This document shows, in pieces, positions 45,701 through 56,380 of a DNA stretch of 64,000 nt. The stretch spans positions 335,721,211 through 335,785,210 of the forward strand of contig CM042696.1 in assembly GCA_023614405.1 (NCBI GenBank), read 5' to 3'. A program made the translations under genes and the position numbers. This DNA comes from Avena insularis (lineage: Eukaryota; Streptophyta; Magnoliopsida; Poales; Poaceae). The notes under the pieces are model-generated. The model made no database searches. It saw only the letters and a list, made by a program, of their open reading frames with translations, and was not told the DNA's origin. The stretch's first letter is position 1. Each line of letters starts with the position of its first letter.

Positions 45701-46962
45701 GCCGGACTAACCTCCTTCGGTTTTTTGCAGCTGGGGTGGAGGCTGAAAACAAGATTATGCGGAAGAAGTTGGAGGAAATCCGAGGTATGTCTTCTTTCGA
45801 CCAGCGTCGTTGTGTTTTCCATTCTTTCTTCTCCTTGGCTCGGCAAACATTCACTCCTCGGCTTTGCCGGGTCAACACACTATTTCAGCATCGCTTGAGG
45901 ATAGTGTGCCCGTGCCTGATATGATGCTGCATTTTCTCGAACAAGCAGGACAACATCAAGCCGAGCTGAAGAAAAAGGATGATGAGCTCGCCCTCCTCCG
46001 GACCAAGAACGACGAAATAGCTAAACTCAAGGCCGAGATGGAGAAGATGAAGGCCCAACACAAAACCGAGCTCCAAAAAGTTGGCCAGAACTTCACCGAA
46101 GAGCGTGAGCGCTTTACCCTCCAAATCTCCAAGGATCAGGACCTGCTCAAGGAATCCGAGGTCCGGCTTGGGTCGGCGCTTGACGAGCTTGAACAACTTC
46201 GCCAGAGACGCGACAGTTGTATCAAGGAGTTGACTCGGATCCATCACCATATCTCACGTAAGTTTCTTCCCCTTGTCCGACCTAGTTTTCCGGGTTAGCT
46301 CATATGCCTTTGCTTCAGCATCCTTCCTTTCCTTATTTTCAGATAACTTTCCGGAGGGTACTGCCATCGCCAGTGCTGCTGTTGCCAAATTCCGCCAAGA
46401 GAGGGGTACTCCCATCGCTCCTGATGGTGAGAGCATCCCCCTAGACATGGAGGACCTGTTGGTTAGCGTGTCAGCTCGGGTGGAAGTTATTAAGAACTAT
46501 GGGAAAGATCTCCTCGACGTTGCGGTCCGGATCTTCAATGCATTCTGGCCAAGCGAGGACGCTCCGGAAAGGATCACGCTCCTTGCCGACAAACTGATGG
46601 AGATTGAGACTCAACTGGACCTCTGGAGGGAATCCGCCGGGCGTGCCACAGCAGATACCCTTCTCCATCATATCCTTTCATGGTACGAGAAGATCGATCT
46701 GAGCCTCCTCACCCGTCGGCGCACCGGATCCAAATGGACTGATGATCCGAAGTGGGTAGCTCGGCGCCAGGCTTGCGCCTACAGCCTCGTCGAATATTCT
46801 CCAGTCCATGACTAGGTTGAGGGGCCGAGCTTTCTGGAATCCGGCGAGGAGGAGCAGATGGAGAACGTGGAGGACGGGTCGGGCGATGATGGAGAGGATG
46901 TTGCTTCAGATATTGAAGACAGTGATGATGACGCCGAACTTCCTCCTCCTGCCGCTCCTTAG
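42731..46962 (+). pseudogene. Seven-exon antisense gene of element D (Transposase_28 domain, coiled coil)
   Basis: Plus strand, opposite to gag-pol. The exon model is 42731-43670, about 43772-44226, 44305-45107, 45557-45659, 45731-45784, 45949-46257 and 46343-46962. Introns have GT...AG borders, and phases agree at the last five joints. Exon 1 encodes the domain I know as Pfam Transposase_28 (GEFVVFLSHFQRGFGLPVSDFF, QPHHLQANAITSLSAFVS). Exons 2-3 are Ser/Pro/Lys-rich and nuclear-looking (KKKRGSASSSS, KRQKKGGDK). Exons 5-6 are a Glu/Lys coiled coil. Exon 7 ends in an acidic tail. Defects: stops at 42761, 42854, 43919 and 46813, and a frameshift near 44540. Function is unknown. Such genes recur in TAT-lineage elements. 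The full product would be about 1,090 residues. Confidence 0.78.
45225..45523 (+). repeat. Tandem repeat of 55-59 bp in an intron of the antisense gene
   Basis: Five copies begin GCACACACCTAGAGC at 45231, 45286, 45343, 45402 and 45461, followed by a partial sixth at 45520. Spacing grows from 55 to 59 bp through small insertions, and the last three are nearly identical. It lies wholly within intron 3 (45108-45556), so copy number would not affect the protein. Confidence 0.9.
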
Positions 46963-47574
46963 TTGAAAAAACTTCAAAATTTATCAGATCCCCGGTATGC
47001 CGGGTGCAATTGTATGCTAAACACGTGGTATTTTGCTACTATGCTTGTATGCCGGATTAACTTGGGCGTAGTCCCCGAGTTTCATTTTCTTGTTCGTCCA
47101 ATTCTCCGGCTCGATCCGTGTCTACCTTGATTCGGTTTTACGACTTACGAATCTGAGCCTCAAGAATCGTTTTAACAATACTAAGAAACTTTGAGGATTG
47201 GCTCAAAATAATTCAACATAACAGCTTGAAAGTAAATACGGGGTTAGTCCAAAAAAACAAACGTTAGCTGGAATAGGATCGTTTCCTTAGTAGTTTTTCA
47301 TGTGCTACGCAATTCCAAACTTGTTCCCTTGTTCGCCATGAAGCCAATTCTTGTTGGACAGCAGCAAGTCGAAGGGTTGGGTTTTTGGTGCTCACACATT
47401 ACTAATCCGGGTTAAGCAAAACGAGTCATTCCAGCTAACGCATAAAAAGTAACAACAATCATTTATTAAGGCAGTCCCCGAGTTACTGCTCGAGGCTTCG
47501 CTATTTCATTGATAAGCTCATTGTCGACATACATACCGACATATGAGGATGACTCGGATACATACACTTTTTAG
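46963..47574. other. Convergent spacer between antisense gene and pol of element D
   Basis: About 610 bp where the antisense gene (plus strand) and pol (minus strand) end tail to tail. No open frame. It probably holds the 3' ends of both transcripts. Confidence 0.5.
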
Positions 47575-50500
47575 CTAAGTGTAGAAGGGACGAAGTAGTG
47601 CTACATTCCACGGTCGCTTGGATTCCTCTCCGGACCTGTCCGCCTTGTTCTTTTCCTGTGGTTTTGCATCTATGAGATAGTAAGAATCATTGTGCAATGC
47701 TTTGCTCACAATAAATGGTCCTTCCCATGGGGGGATAGTTTATGCATGCCAGCGGTACGCTGTACCAACCGGAGCACCAGATTGCCTTCCCGGAAGACTC
47801 GGGGGCACATTTTCCGGCTATGATAGCGCCGGAGATTTTGCTGATATATGGCGGATCTGGACAGTGCCAGTTCTCTCACTTCTTCCAGCAGATCAACATC
47901 ATTTTGCCGGGCTTCTTGCACTTCGGCTTCTGTGTATTGGGTGACCCTAGGCGAATCATGCTCTATGTCGGCTGGTAGTACAGCTTCTGTCCCATATACC
48001 AGAAAGAACGACGTGTAGCCTGTTGATCGATTCGACGTTGTTCTTAAACTCCACAATACTGCTGGTAGTTCTTCTATTCAGCACCCCGCTGATCTTTGCA
48101 GCGGCTCAATGAGCCGGGGTTTTATCTCGGATAATACTAATCCGTTGGATCTTTCCACTTGCCCGTTCGATGCGGGGTGGGCTACCGAGGTGACGCCGAG
48201 TCGGATTTTCTTGTCTCGGCAAAATCGTGCAAATGCTCCTTCAGCAAAATTTGTGCCGTTATCAGTTATGATACTGTGCGGATAACCGTATCTCAAGATG
48301 ATGTCTTTGAGAAATGTCACGGCAGTAGCTCCATCACATTTTCTTATAGGTTTCACTTCGATCCACTTTGTAAACTTGTCCACCATGACCAGAATGTGTG
48401 TCATGTTTCCTCTTGCTGGTTTGAACGGGCCAACCATATCCAAGCACCACACAGCAAATGGCCATGTAATCGGTATGGTTTTAAGTTCCGACATAGGCAT
48501 ATCTGTCTTGGTGGCGTATCTTTGGCAACCATTGCATTTCGCACGGATCTTACGCTTGCTCCAAAGGCGCAATAAAATCCATGTCGGAATGCCTTTGCCA
48601 CTAAGGCCCGGGATGAGGCGTGATGCCCGCATTCTCCTTGGTGTATATCTCGGAGGATGTCAAGTCCTTCTTCCGGATCAACACACCGCTGGAGGACATT
48701 GGTTACACTCCGTTTGTACAGCTCGGATTTGATGATTGTGTAAGCTTTGGCTCTCCTCTGAATTTGCCTGGCTACCACTTCCTTAATGGGTAACGTTCCA
48801 TCCTTCAAGAACTGGTATATAGGCAGTGCCCAAGCTGGTATTGCCCGCGCAGGGAACATCTCCTCATCAATTTCCATCCGATCCACCATCATAACTTCGG
48901 TCGGATCATGCTGAACAGTCCTCGAGTCTAGCGAGGTAGTCCCTGGGTTTGCCGAGGTAGTCCTCGGGTTCGGCGTGCTATCTCCCATGTCAACGTCCAT
49001 GGGCTCAACTCCAGATTCCGCGTTTTCCGGGACATAGATTGAGTCGGTTCCTGGGGACGGCCTGATAGATGGTTTTCTGAGGTGCTCCAATGCTACGCCC
49101 GGTGGAATTGCCTGTCGGGTCGATCCGAGCTTTGACAGCATGTCGGCAGCTTCGTTTTCCACGCGAGGTACGTGGTGAAATTCGCATCCCTCAAAGTAAC
49201 CCGAGATTTTCTGCACATGAAACCTGTATAGTGCCATGTTTGGATCCAGGGCGTCCCACACTCCGGACACTTGCCTTATTACAAGATCCGAGTCGCCAAA
49301 GCATATTATCCGACGTATGCCAATCTCCTTTGCCACCTTGAGACCATGCACCAGAGCCTCGTACTCAGCGACATTGTTTGATGCCGCGAAATGGATCTGC
49401 AATACGTACTTGAGCTGATCCTTCTTTGGCGAGGTAAGCACAACCCCGGCACCTAACCCAGTTTTGGTTTTCGATCCGTCAAAGTGCATCCTCCAGTAGT
49501 TCGGATCTAGCGGCGGTGGTTCGTATTGTACCTCGGCCCAATCCACGAAAAAGTCCGCCATAGCCTGGGACTTGATCGCCTCTCTCCTATCATACTGGGG
49601 TGCCTATGGTGCTAGCTCAATTTCCCATTTCGCAATTCTGCCATTCGCATCTTTGTTACCCATTATCTCGGATATGGGGGCTTCGCATATCACTTTGATG
49701 GGGTGCTCCTCAAAATAGTGCTTTAACTTCTTTGCCGCCATATAAACTCCGTATGCCACCTTTTGAAAATGCGGGTAATTTTGTTTTGAGGCAGACAATA
49801 CCTCGCTCAAGTAATACACTGGCCTCTACACCGACTTACCTTCTTCATCTCGCTCCACTACAATCACTGCACTTACAACTCGGTTGGTTGCGGCTATATA
49901 GAGCAACATTGGCTCCTTTGACAGTGGAGAAGCTAACACTGGTGCAGTGGCCAACATCTTTTTCAAGTGGGCAAAAGCTTCATCGGCCTGCGGCATCCAA
50001 ACAAATTTATCTGATTTTTTCATGAGTTGGTAGAGAGGCAGTGCCTTTTCCCCTAACCGACACACAAACCGACTCAACGACACCAGGCATCCAGTGAACT
50101 TCTGGACATCGTTGAGACACTTCGGCAGCTCCATTCGTTTGATGGCTCAGATCTTAGTTGGATTAACCTCGATACCTCAGCTGGAGACGAGAAAGCCGAG
50201 TAATTTCCCAGCCGGGACACCGAAGGTACATTTCTCCAGGTTAAGCTTCATCCGGATTCTCCTCAAGTTCGCGAATGTTTGCCTTATGTCGTCAAGGAGC
50301 GTTGCGCTTTCCTTGGTCTTGATAACCACATCATCCACGTAGACTTGTACATTTTGACCTATTTGATCGTGCAAACATTTTTGCATACATATTTGGTACG
50401 TCGCTCCTGCATTTCGTAAACCAAACGGCATAGTGCGATAGCATTAAGCCCCATACGGGGTAATAAAGGCAGTTTTTATTTGAACATCCGGGTTCAGAGG

Positions 50501-51889
50501 TATCTGGTGGAAACCAGAATAAGCGTCAATAAATGACAACAGTTCACATCCCGCGGTAGAGTCGATGACCTGATCTATCCTTGGCAGTGGAAATGGATCT
50601 TTTGGACACGCCTTGTTCAGGTTCGTGTAATCGATGCACATGCGCCAAACCACTGCTACGTTCGGATCGTCCTTCTTCTTTTCTACCAGCAGCCAATCCG
50701 GATATAGTAACTCCATGATAAATCCTGCTGCTAGTAACCGAGCTATCTCGTCTCCAATGACTTTTCTCCTATCCTCGGCAAAGCGGCGGAGAGGTTGCTT
50801 CATCGGCCTTGCTCCGGGTCTTACGTTCAAAGAGTGCTCGGCCAACTCCCTCGGAACACCTTGCAAATCCTGTGTAGACCAAGCAAAAATATCCCGATTC
50901 TCATGGAGGAAGTTGACGAGCTCGATTTCCTATTTGTCAGTTAACCCGGCCCCAATTGTTACGGTACGCTCCGGAAACACGTTATCCACCTGGATCTTCT
51001 TGGTGTCCTTCGCGGCTTGAAACGAAACGCTTCCATGCGGGTTATTTAACGCCTGCATATACTGCTGCGCGGACTGAGCTAATGCCGCCACCTCTTGGAT
51101 TTTTCTTTTCTCTTGGGAAATTACGAGTGACTCGGCTAGGTTAGACCCGGCTGAGGCGCACTCAATAGAACGTCGGAAATCCCCAACGATAGTAATTGCT
51201 CCATTTGGCCTGGGCAACTTCATCTTCAGATAACTAACGTGGCAACTTGCCATGAATTTGCTCAGTGCTGGTATTCCGAGTAATGCATGATACGCGCTCT
51301 CCAAGTTCACCACCTCAAACTCCAGATTTTCAGTTCGGCAGTTATCCCTCATACCGAATAGCACGTCGACCCAGACTTTGCCTATGGGTTCACAGGATAT
51401 GCCTAGTACGATACCATGGAAAGTTGTTCTTGTAGCCTGGAGCATGTTCTCCGAGATGCCCAACTTGCGCATCGTATCCGCATACATGATGTTAATACTA
51501 CTGCCATTATCGATTAGTACCTTGGAGAACCTCACACTAATGTTTGGTCCAATGAACGTCGGATCTAACACTAGTGCATACGAGCCCGGACTTGGCATAA
51601 GCTTGGGATGATCTTTGACGCTCCAGGTAATTTCCTGGTCCGACCAAGACATGTACCTCGTCACGGTAGGCATAACCGCGTTAACCTCCATATGTCGGTG
51701 CTGCAAGCTTTTCCTATCTGTTTCCTCCGTTGTGAACACACAATAGCTCTGATGATGTTCCCTGTACTCATTTCTTCCCTCGTTTCCAGAGTACCTCTGA
51801 TCCGGTGGTTGCTGGTTCTCCACCTGGTGCACCGCATCCCTTCTCTCATTGTTGTCATACCTCGGCGGAGGGGGAGGCAACATCAGTTG
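47575..51889 (-). pseudogene. Element D pol: protease, RT, two RNase H domains, integrase
   Basis: The protease has VLIDNGSSINIMYAD (near 51560). Reverse transcriptase (about 50900-50180) has CIDYTNLNKACPKDPFPLPRID, MPFGLRNAGATYQ and the catalytic YVDD (near 50340). A first RNase H (about 49980-49610) is followed by an archaeal-type RNase H (MHFDGSKTKTGLGAGVVL, NNVAEYEALVHGL, GDSDLVIRQVSG, ENEAADMLSKLG; about 49500-49130). Integrase has the triad in LDMVGP, ITDNGTNF and GQVERSNG, and ends KRPWNVALLRPFYT at 47575. From 51883 to 48600 the frame is kept but holds stops at about 50930, 50444, 50177, 50147, 49826 and 49604. A frameshift near 48550 precedes integrase. The element is non-functional. 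Confidence 0.93.
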
Positions 51890-54213
51890 CTACGTGTTTG
51901 CTCCGGAAAGCAATTGTTGCCGGGGTAACTCCTGCCGAGGTTGATCATTCCGAGGTGCCTGAGCATTCCCCGAACCACCTTGTTCTATCTTGCGCATCCA
52001 CTCACATTGCCTCGTCGTGTGACCCGCCAGGATGTTCGGATTTGGCGTGTGAAACTTACACGGCTGGTCCAACATTGACTCATAGGTGACCTCAGACGAT
52101 CTTTCTTTTCTTGCCATTGCTTCTTCTGCTCTGGAGTCCATGTTTTCTTTCCATCGTTTCAAGGAGTCGATTTCCCTCCCATTTTCTGGCGTTGGTTGCT
52201 CCCTGCTCCGGGCTGATCTTGATTCACGGCCGCAACTTGTTGTGAACCATAATGATGGTCCGGTCTATCGTCTCTCCTTTTTCCCCTGTAATCGTTCCTT
52301 TGGGATGACCCGGCTCCGTCCCTCGGATAGTACTCCTCATTTGACTCGTTTGACGCGATCCTAGGTTGAGTCGGATCACCCAAGGCATAAGAATCCGCGA
52401 TCCGGATCATCTCTGCCAATGTGACTGGTATTTTCCTTTGCAATTTCATCCACAACTCGCTGCCATATCTACACCCTTGTGCGAACCATGCTATAGCCTA
52501 TGACTCTATGACTCCCTCACACGAGTTTCTCACGGTACACCACCGGGTCAAGAATTCACGGTCCGTTTCGCTAGATCTCTGCTTGCACATTGCTAGGGTA
52601 TGCAGTCTATTCGGTCTCTGATATGTACTTGAGAAGTTGCTGATAAACATTTCCTCGAAATCTATCCAGCAATTGATGCTTCCGGGTGGCAAATTGTTCA
52701 GCCATACCCTAGCCGGACCTTCCAACATTTGGGGTACATATCGCACAGCCCATCTCAAGTTGCCATTTGCAATTTTCACAGCTGTTGCGTAGTTTATCAG
52801 CCAATCCTCCGGCTTTGTACTGCCGTCATACGTCTTCGTGCCCTTGGGTAATTGGAAGTTGGGTACTGGCAGTTCCTTCATGATCTGGGGTCCAAAGCAC
52901 GCCGGACCCGGAGGACCTTGACATTCGATCTGTTCCGACCTATACAGGTGATCCAGTTTTAGCCTGGCGTCATCCGGCATCAAATCTCTGTTTCCCAATC
53001 TCGACCCTATCACATGATAGTCCGGTCTTGCGTATCCCGCATTCATCATCTCCGAGTCTCCGTCATTGTATCGGTCTTGCTCTCGTTGTGATCCTCTTTG
53101 TTGCATACCACGGCCGACACTTTGCTCTTGCCTTGGTACATTCCGCTGCTGCGACTGACCTGCTCCTGCCGAGTTTCGCTGTCCGGCATGGCCGTTGGCA
53201 GCATTCCCTTGACCGACATTGCCTTGGTCGTGGTTACCTCGGCCAGCTTCGCCTCGGCTCACACTTCGTCGATCGTCGTTTTTTCGCATCTCTTTTTCTT
53301 TTCCCGCACGCGTTGGGTCGTACGGAACGATCTGCTTGTTCCGTCTGGCCGAGGTTACTACCTCCTCTCTCCTAGGGCCACCATGAGGCGATGATGCGGC
53401 TCCAGCGGATTTCTCCGGGTTACCCATCACCAAATGGACGATCTTAGAAGCTCCAACTCTCTCCGGGTTACCTCTCAACAGCTCCTCGTTCTGCCTGTTC
53501 GCGATTCGAACCAGCTCATTAACCCGGTCTTGCTGTCTTTGACGGGCTTCACCCGTCAGACCCTCTAGCTCGAACGCCGCAGCATCTGCTGCTCTAAGGT
53601 TCTTCACCGGGGTACTATACTTCGGCAACCCCACAGACAGATAGTTTTCCGACCCCTCTGGTCCATCATCACCTTCTCTGTTCATCTCACTTATGAGATT
53701 TTTCCCTTTGACCCTTACTGCATCAACCTTGTTTGCCTTCGCGTACTCGCGCAACGTCATGTTCAACGACTGCGGAGCCGCTGCTATTTTCTTCGCGCCC
53801 TCCAGTATCTTTCGCCGGGTCTCCTCTAGCTCGGCCTGCGCCTGAGCCGGATCTACCACTGCTGCCACCGGGTTTGCCAAGCTATCCATAGCTTCCCTCA
53901 TCACGTTCTCAGGCCTCTCTAGTGGAGGACCCCTAGCTTTCCTCGGTGCCTTGGGTGTTACCTCCGGGTCTGGCGCTGGATCCTTGCTCATGCCCGCGCC
54001 TGGCGCAGTCATCATCACCTCTGCATGGTCCGGGGAGGCGGCGTCTGGCGCCCATGAGCCACGGTGAGGGTGGTTCTCCTGCATCGACGATGCGACGCGG
54101 ATGAATGCAAGACACGTCCACAACAACGTAGACTTTGTGCGCGCCGAGCTTGACGAAGATGCCGTTGCACGGAAGGGGGCACGTGCCAAAGCAGCCAGCG
54201 TTGTCGTTGACAT
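51890..54213 (-). pseudogene. Element D gag
   Basis: An open frame of 571 codons runs from 54213 to a stop at 52498. It has an Ala/Lys-rich N-terminal part, a Gln/Gly-rich middle (repeated NxGQ words near 53180), then the gag core with PVPNFQLPKGTKTYDGSTKP, GPARVWLNNLPPGSI and FISNFSSTYQRP. After the in-frame stop the same frame goes on (RKIPVTLAEMIRIADSYALGD) to 52159. A frameshift near 52100 leads to the zinc-finger-like CKFHTPN...HTTRQC (about 52070) and a stop at 51890. The real start could be further upstream, since another frame (FVKLGAHKVYVVVDVSCIHP) is open from 54361. Confidence 0.85.
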
Positions 54214-54312
54214 AATCCAGCGCTTCGAAGCGCTGAACGAGCCCGGAGACGATGCGTTCGCCAGTGCCGATGAAGTTTCCCGTCCGGATCTTCACCCCTG
54301 CTAGCGCCGCTA

Positions 54313-54330
54313 GCCCCACGGTGGGCGCCA
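54313..54330 (-). other. Primer-binding site of element D
   Basis: The minus strand reads TGGCGCCCACCGTGGGGC, 2 bp from the LTR end at 54333. It differs from the initiator tRNA-Met site of elements C and E. I cannot name the tRNA with certainty. Confidence 0.8.
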
Positions 54331-54332
54331 AC

Positions 54333-55127
54333 TGTCGTGGTGGTGTCACGGCAGATGCCATGGATAGGCTAAAGGTGGGGACTAATATGCGCTAGGGGAA
54401 TCCGGGGAGGGATAGTAGAGTGATACTCTACACAGAAGCTTTGTATTGATGTTCAATCTCCAAGATTACAAGTGCTCCTCGAGCTGTGTTGACGAGAGGA
54501 GGAAGAAGAAACTCTCTTACCCTTGCCTACTAACTGGCCCATGAACCCTAGATCCACTAGTGTTCTCCTTGCTACGTGTCTGAAAAGACCCAACCCCTTA
54601 CGGAACCCCAACCCCCCTTATATAGGGTGGTTCGGTCCTGGTCTAGGGCATACGTGGAGCATATTCTAAGAATATGCCCCCTCCCAAAAGTAGTAACCCG
54701 GCGAAGTGCTTTTCCCAGCGTCACACTTGCTTTAGCAGCGTAGCCTCTGCGGCTCCAGCGTCGGCCCGGCGTGGGCGTCGTCACCGTTGTCGACCCGCGA
54801 TCCGGTGGTCCTGCCCTTGCTTTATTCGCTTATCCGATGCGCCGGGCCTTCTTTTGACGGAGATTCCTTCCTTCTCCTAGAAGCCAAACGAGGATCCGAA
54901 TCACAGTTGATCCGGCCACACCTGTTCCTGCATATAAGCTAGACAAGTATCTCCGACTTACTCCTTGAGTCGGACGAGACAATGTCAGGCGACCCCTGGT
55001 CTGGGTTACTCCGTGATCCGGCCTTCCTTGAGGTGACTCGGCCAGCATCCGCTTTGACCTTGCCGAACCTCGGCTAACTCGACCCTTACACCCCGGAGTG
55101 ACCCTACCCGGGGTTATCCCCCCAACA
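54333..55127 (-). repeat. 5' LTR of element D, 795 bp
   Basis: It has the same ends as 41136-41939. The minus-strand TATATAAGG at 54616-54624 is the likely promoter box for gag-pol. Confidence 0.93.
54616..54624 (-). promoter_or_regulatory. TATA box of the 5' LTR of element D
   Basis: TATATAAGG on the minus strand is followed by a C-rich start region and then the leader towards gag. Confidence 0.55.
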
Positions 55128-56342
55128 CATGGACTTGAAAACACAACATTGGTAGCCGGGGTTGAAACAATGTTGTGCTAAGTATGTCTCCGAGTGCGAT
55201 GTCTGCCACAGAGTTAAAGCTGTCCATCAGAAACCTTCCGATCTTCTACAGCCATTGAAGCCTCCGGAATGGAAATGGGAGAAAGTAGAGATGGACTTCA
55301 TAACTGGGTTTCCAAGGCGCAGAAGGGCAACAATGTAATCTTTGTTGTCATCGACAAGCTCTCAAAAGTGGCTCACTTCTTTCCCGTCAAGGAAACAATT
55401 TCTGCAATTCAGTTGGCTGAGCTCTATATCAACAGAATTGTCTCTCTGTATGGGGTTCCTCTCGAGATCAGTTCATACCGTGGAAGCATCTTCACTTCCA
55501 AGTTTTGGACGAGTTTCCAAAATGCTTTGGGAACAAGGTTAAACTTCAGCACTGCTTATCACCCTCAGTCGCAAGGGCAAGTTGAAAGGATCAATCAGAT
55601 TCTGGAAGATATGCTCCGTGCTTGCGTCATCTCTTTCGGCATGAAGTGGGAAGAATGCCTTCCTTATGCTGAGTTCTCTTACAATAATAGCTTCCAGAAG
55701 AGTCTAAAGATGGCACCATTTGAGGTTCTCTATGGCCGCAAATGCAGAACTCCAATTGGTTGGTCAGGGGCAGGTGAAAGAAAATTCTTTGGCCCCGACA
55801 TTGTCACTCAAGCAGAAGAGAAGGTTCTTATCATTCTTGAGAACCTGAAGGTTGCTCAAAGTCGACAGAAGAGCAACTATGACAGAAAGCACACAGACAT
55901 GGAGTATGTCCCTGGTGATCTCGTTTACCTTCGTGTCACTCGCATGAGAGGCACGCACCATTTTGGTATCAAAGGGAAGCTGGCTCCTAGATACATCGTT
56001 CCTTTCAAAGTTCGTGGAAGAAGAGGAGAAGTCGCTTATGCTCTTGAGCTCCCTGAAAAACTCAAGGTCCATGATGTTTTCCATATATCTCAACTCAAGA
56101 AGTGCTTCAAGGATCCCGGCAGGACCGTGGACCATGAGCTCATCAATCTCCAAGAAGATTTGTCTTATCAAGAACACCCCACAAAAATCCTAGTAGTCGC
56201 AGAAAGAAAGACTCGCAACAAGTCTATCAAGTTCTGCAAGGTGCAGTGGTTGCACCATTCCGTTGATGAAGCCACTTGGGAACGCGAGGATGAGCTCTGT
56301 GCCAAGTATCCTACCCTCTTCGTGTCTTCTTCTTCTTCCTAG
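55128..56342 (+). pseudogene. Element C pol, second part: integrase and chromodomain
   Basis: It resumes after element D with the duplicated CATGG and DLKTQHW, then a stop where the family has a second Trp. A frameshift precedes the zinc-finger end CDVCHRVKAVHQ, and another near 55320 leads into the long open frame (357 codons, 55269-56342). The catalytic core has MDFITGFP (first Asp), SYRGSIFTSKFW where SDRGS is expected (second Asp replaced by Tyr) and GQVERINQ (Glu). The C-terminus has GKLAPRYI, LHDVFHISQL-type and a chromodomain-like end (IKFCKVQWLHHSVDEATWERED). The lost Asp alone would abolish integrase chemistry. Confidence 0.93.
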
Positions 56343-56366
56343 AATCTCGGGGCGAGATTCCTGTTT

Positions 56367-56380
56367 AGTGGGGGGAGAGT
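56367..56380 (+). other. Polypurine tract of element C
   Basis: AGTGGGGGGAGAGT stands directly before the 3' LTR start TGTAGCATCCC. Confidence 0.9.

Larger units (their letters stand above)
41136..55127 (-). mobile_element. TAT-type Gypsy element D with antisense gene
   Basis: 13,992 bp, flanked by the perfect duplication CATGG (41131-41135 and 55128-55132) inside the integrase of element C. In minus order the parts are: 5' LTR 55127-54333, primer-binding site, gag, protease, reverse transcriptase, RNase H, a second RNase H, integrase (end 47575), then a gene on the opposite strand (42731-46962), then 3' LTR 41939-41136. The dual RNase H and a gene on the far side of pol are marks of the TAT lineage (Retand, Grande, RIRE2 and relatives). 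All genes have stops or frameshifts. Confidence 0.93.
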
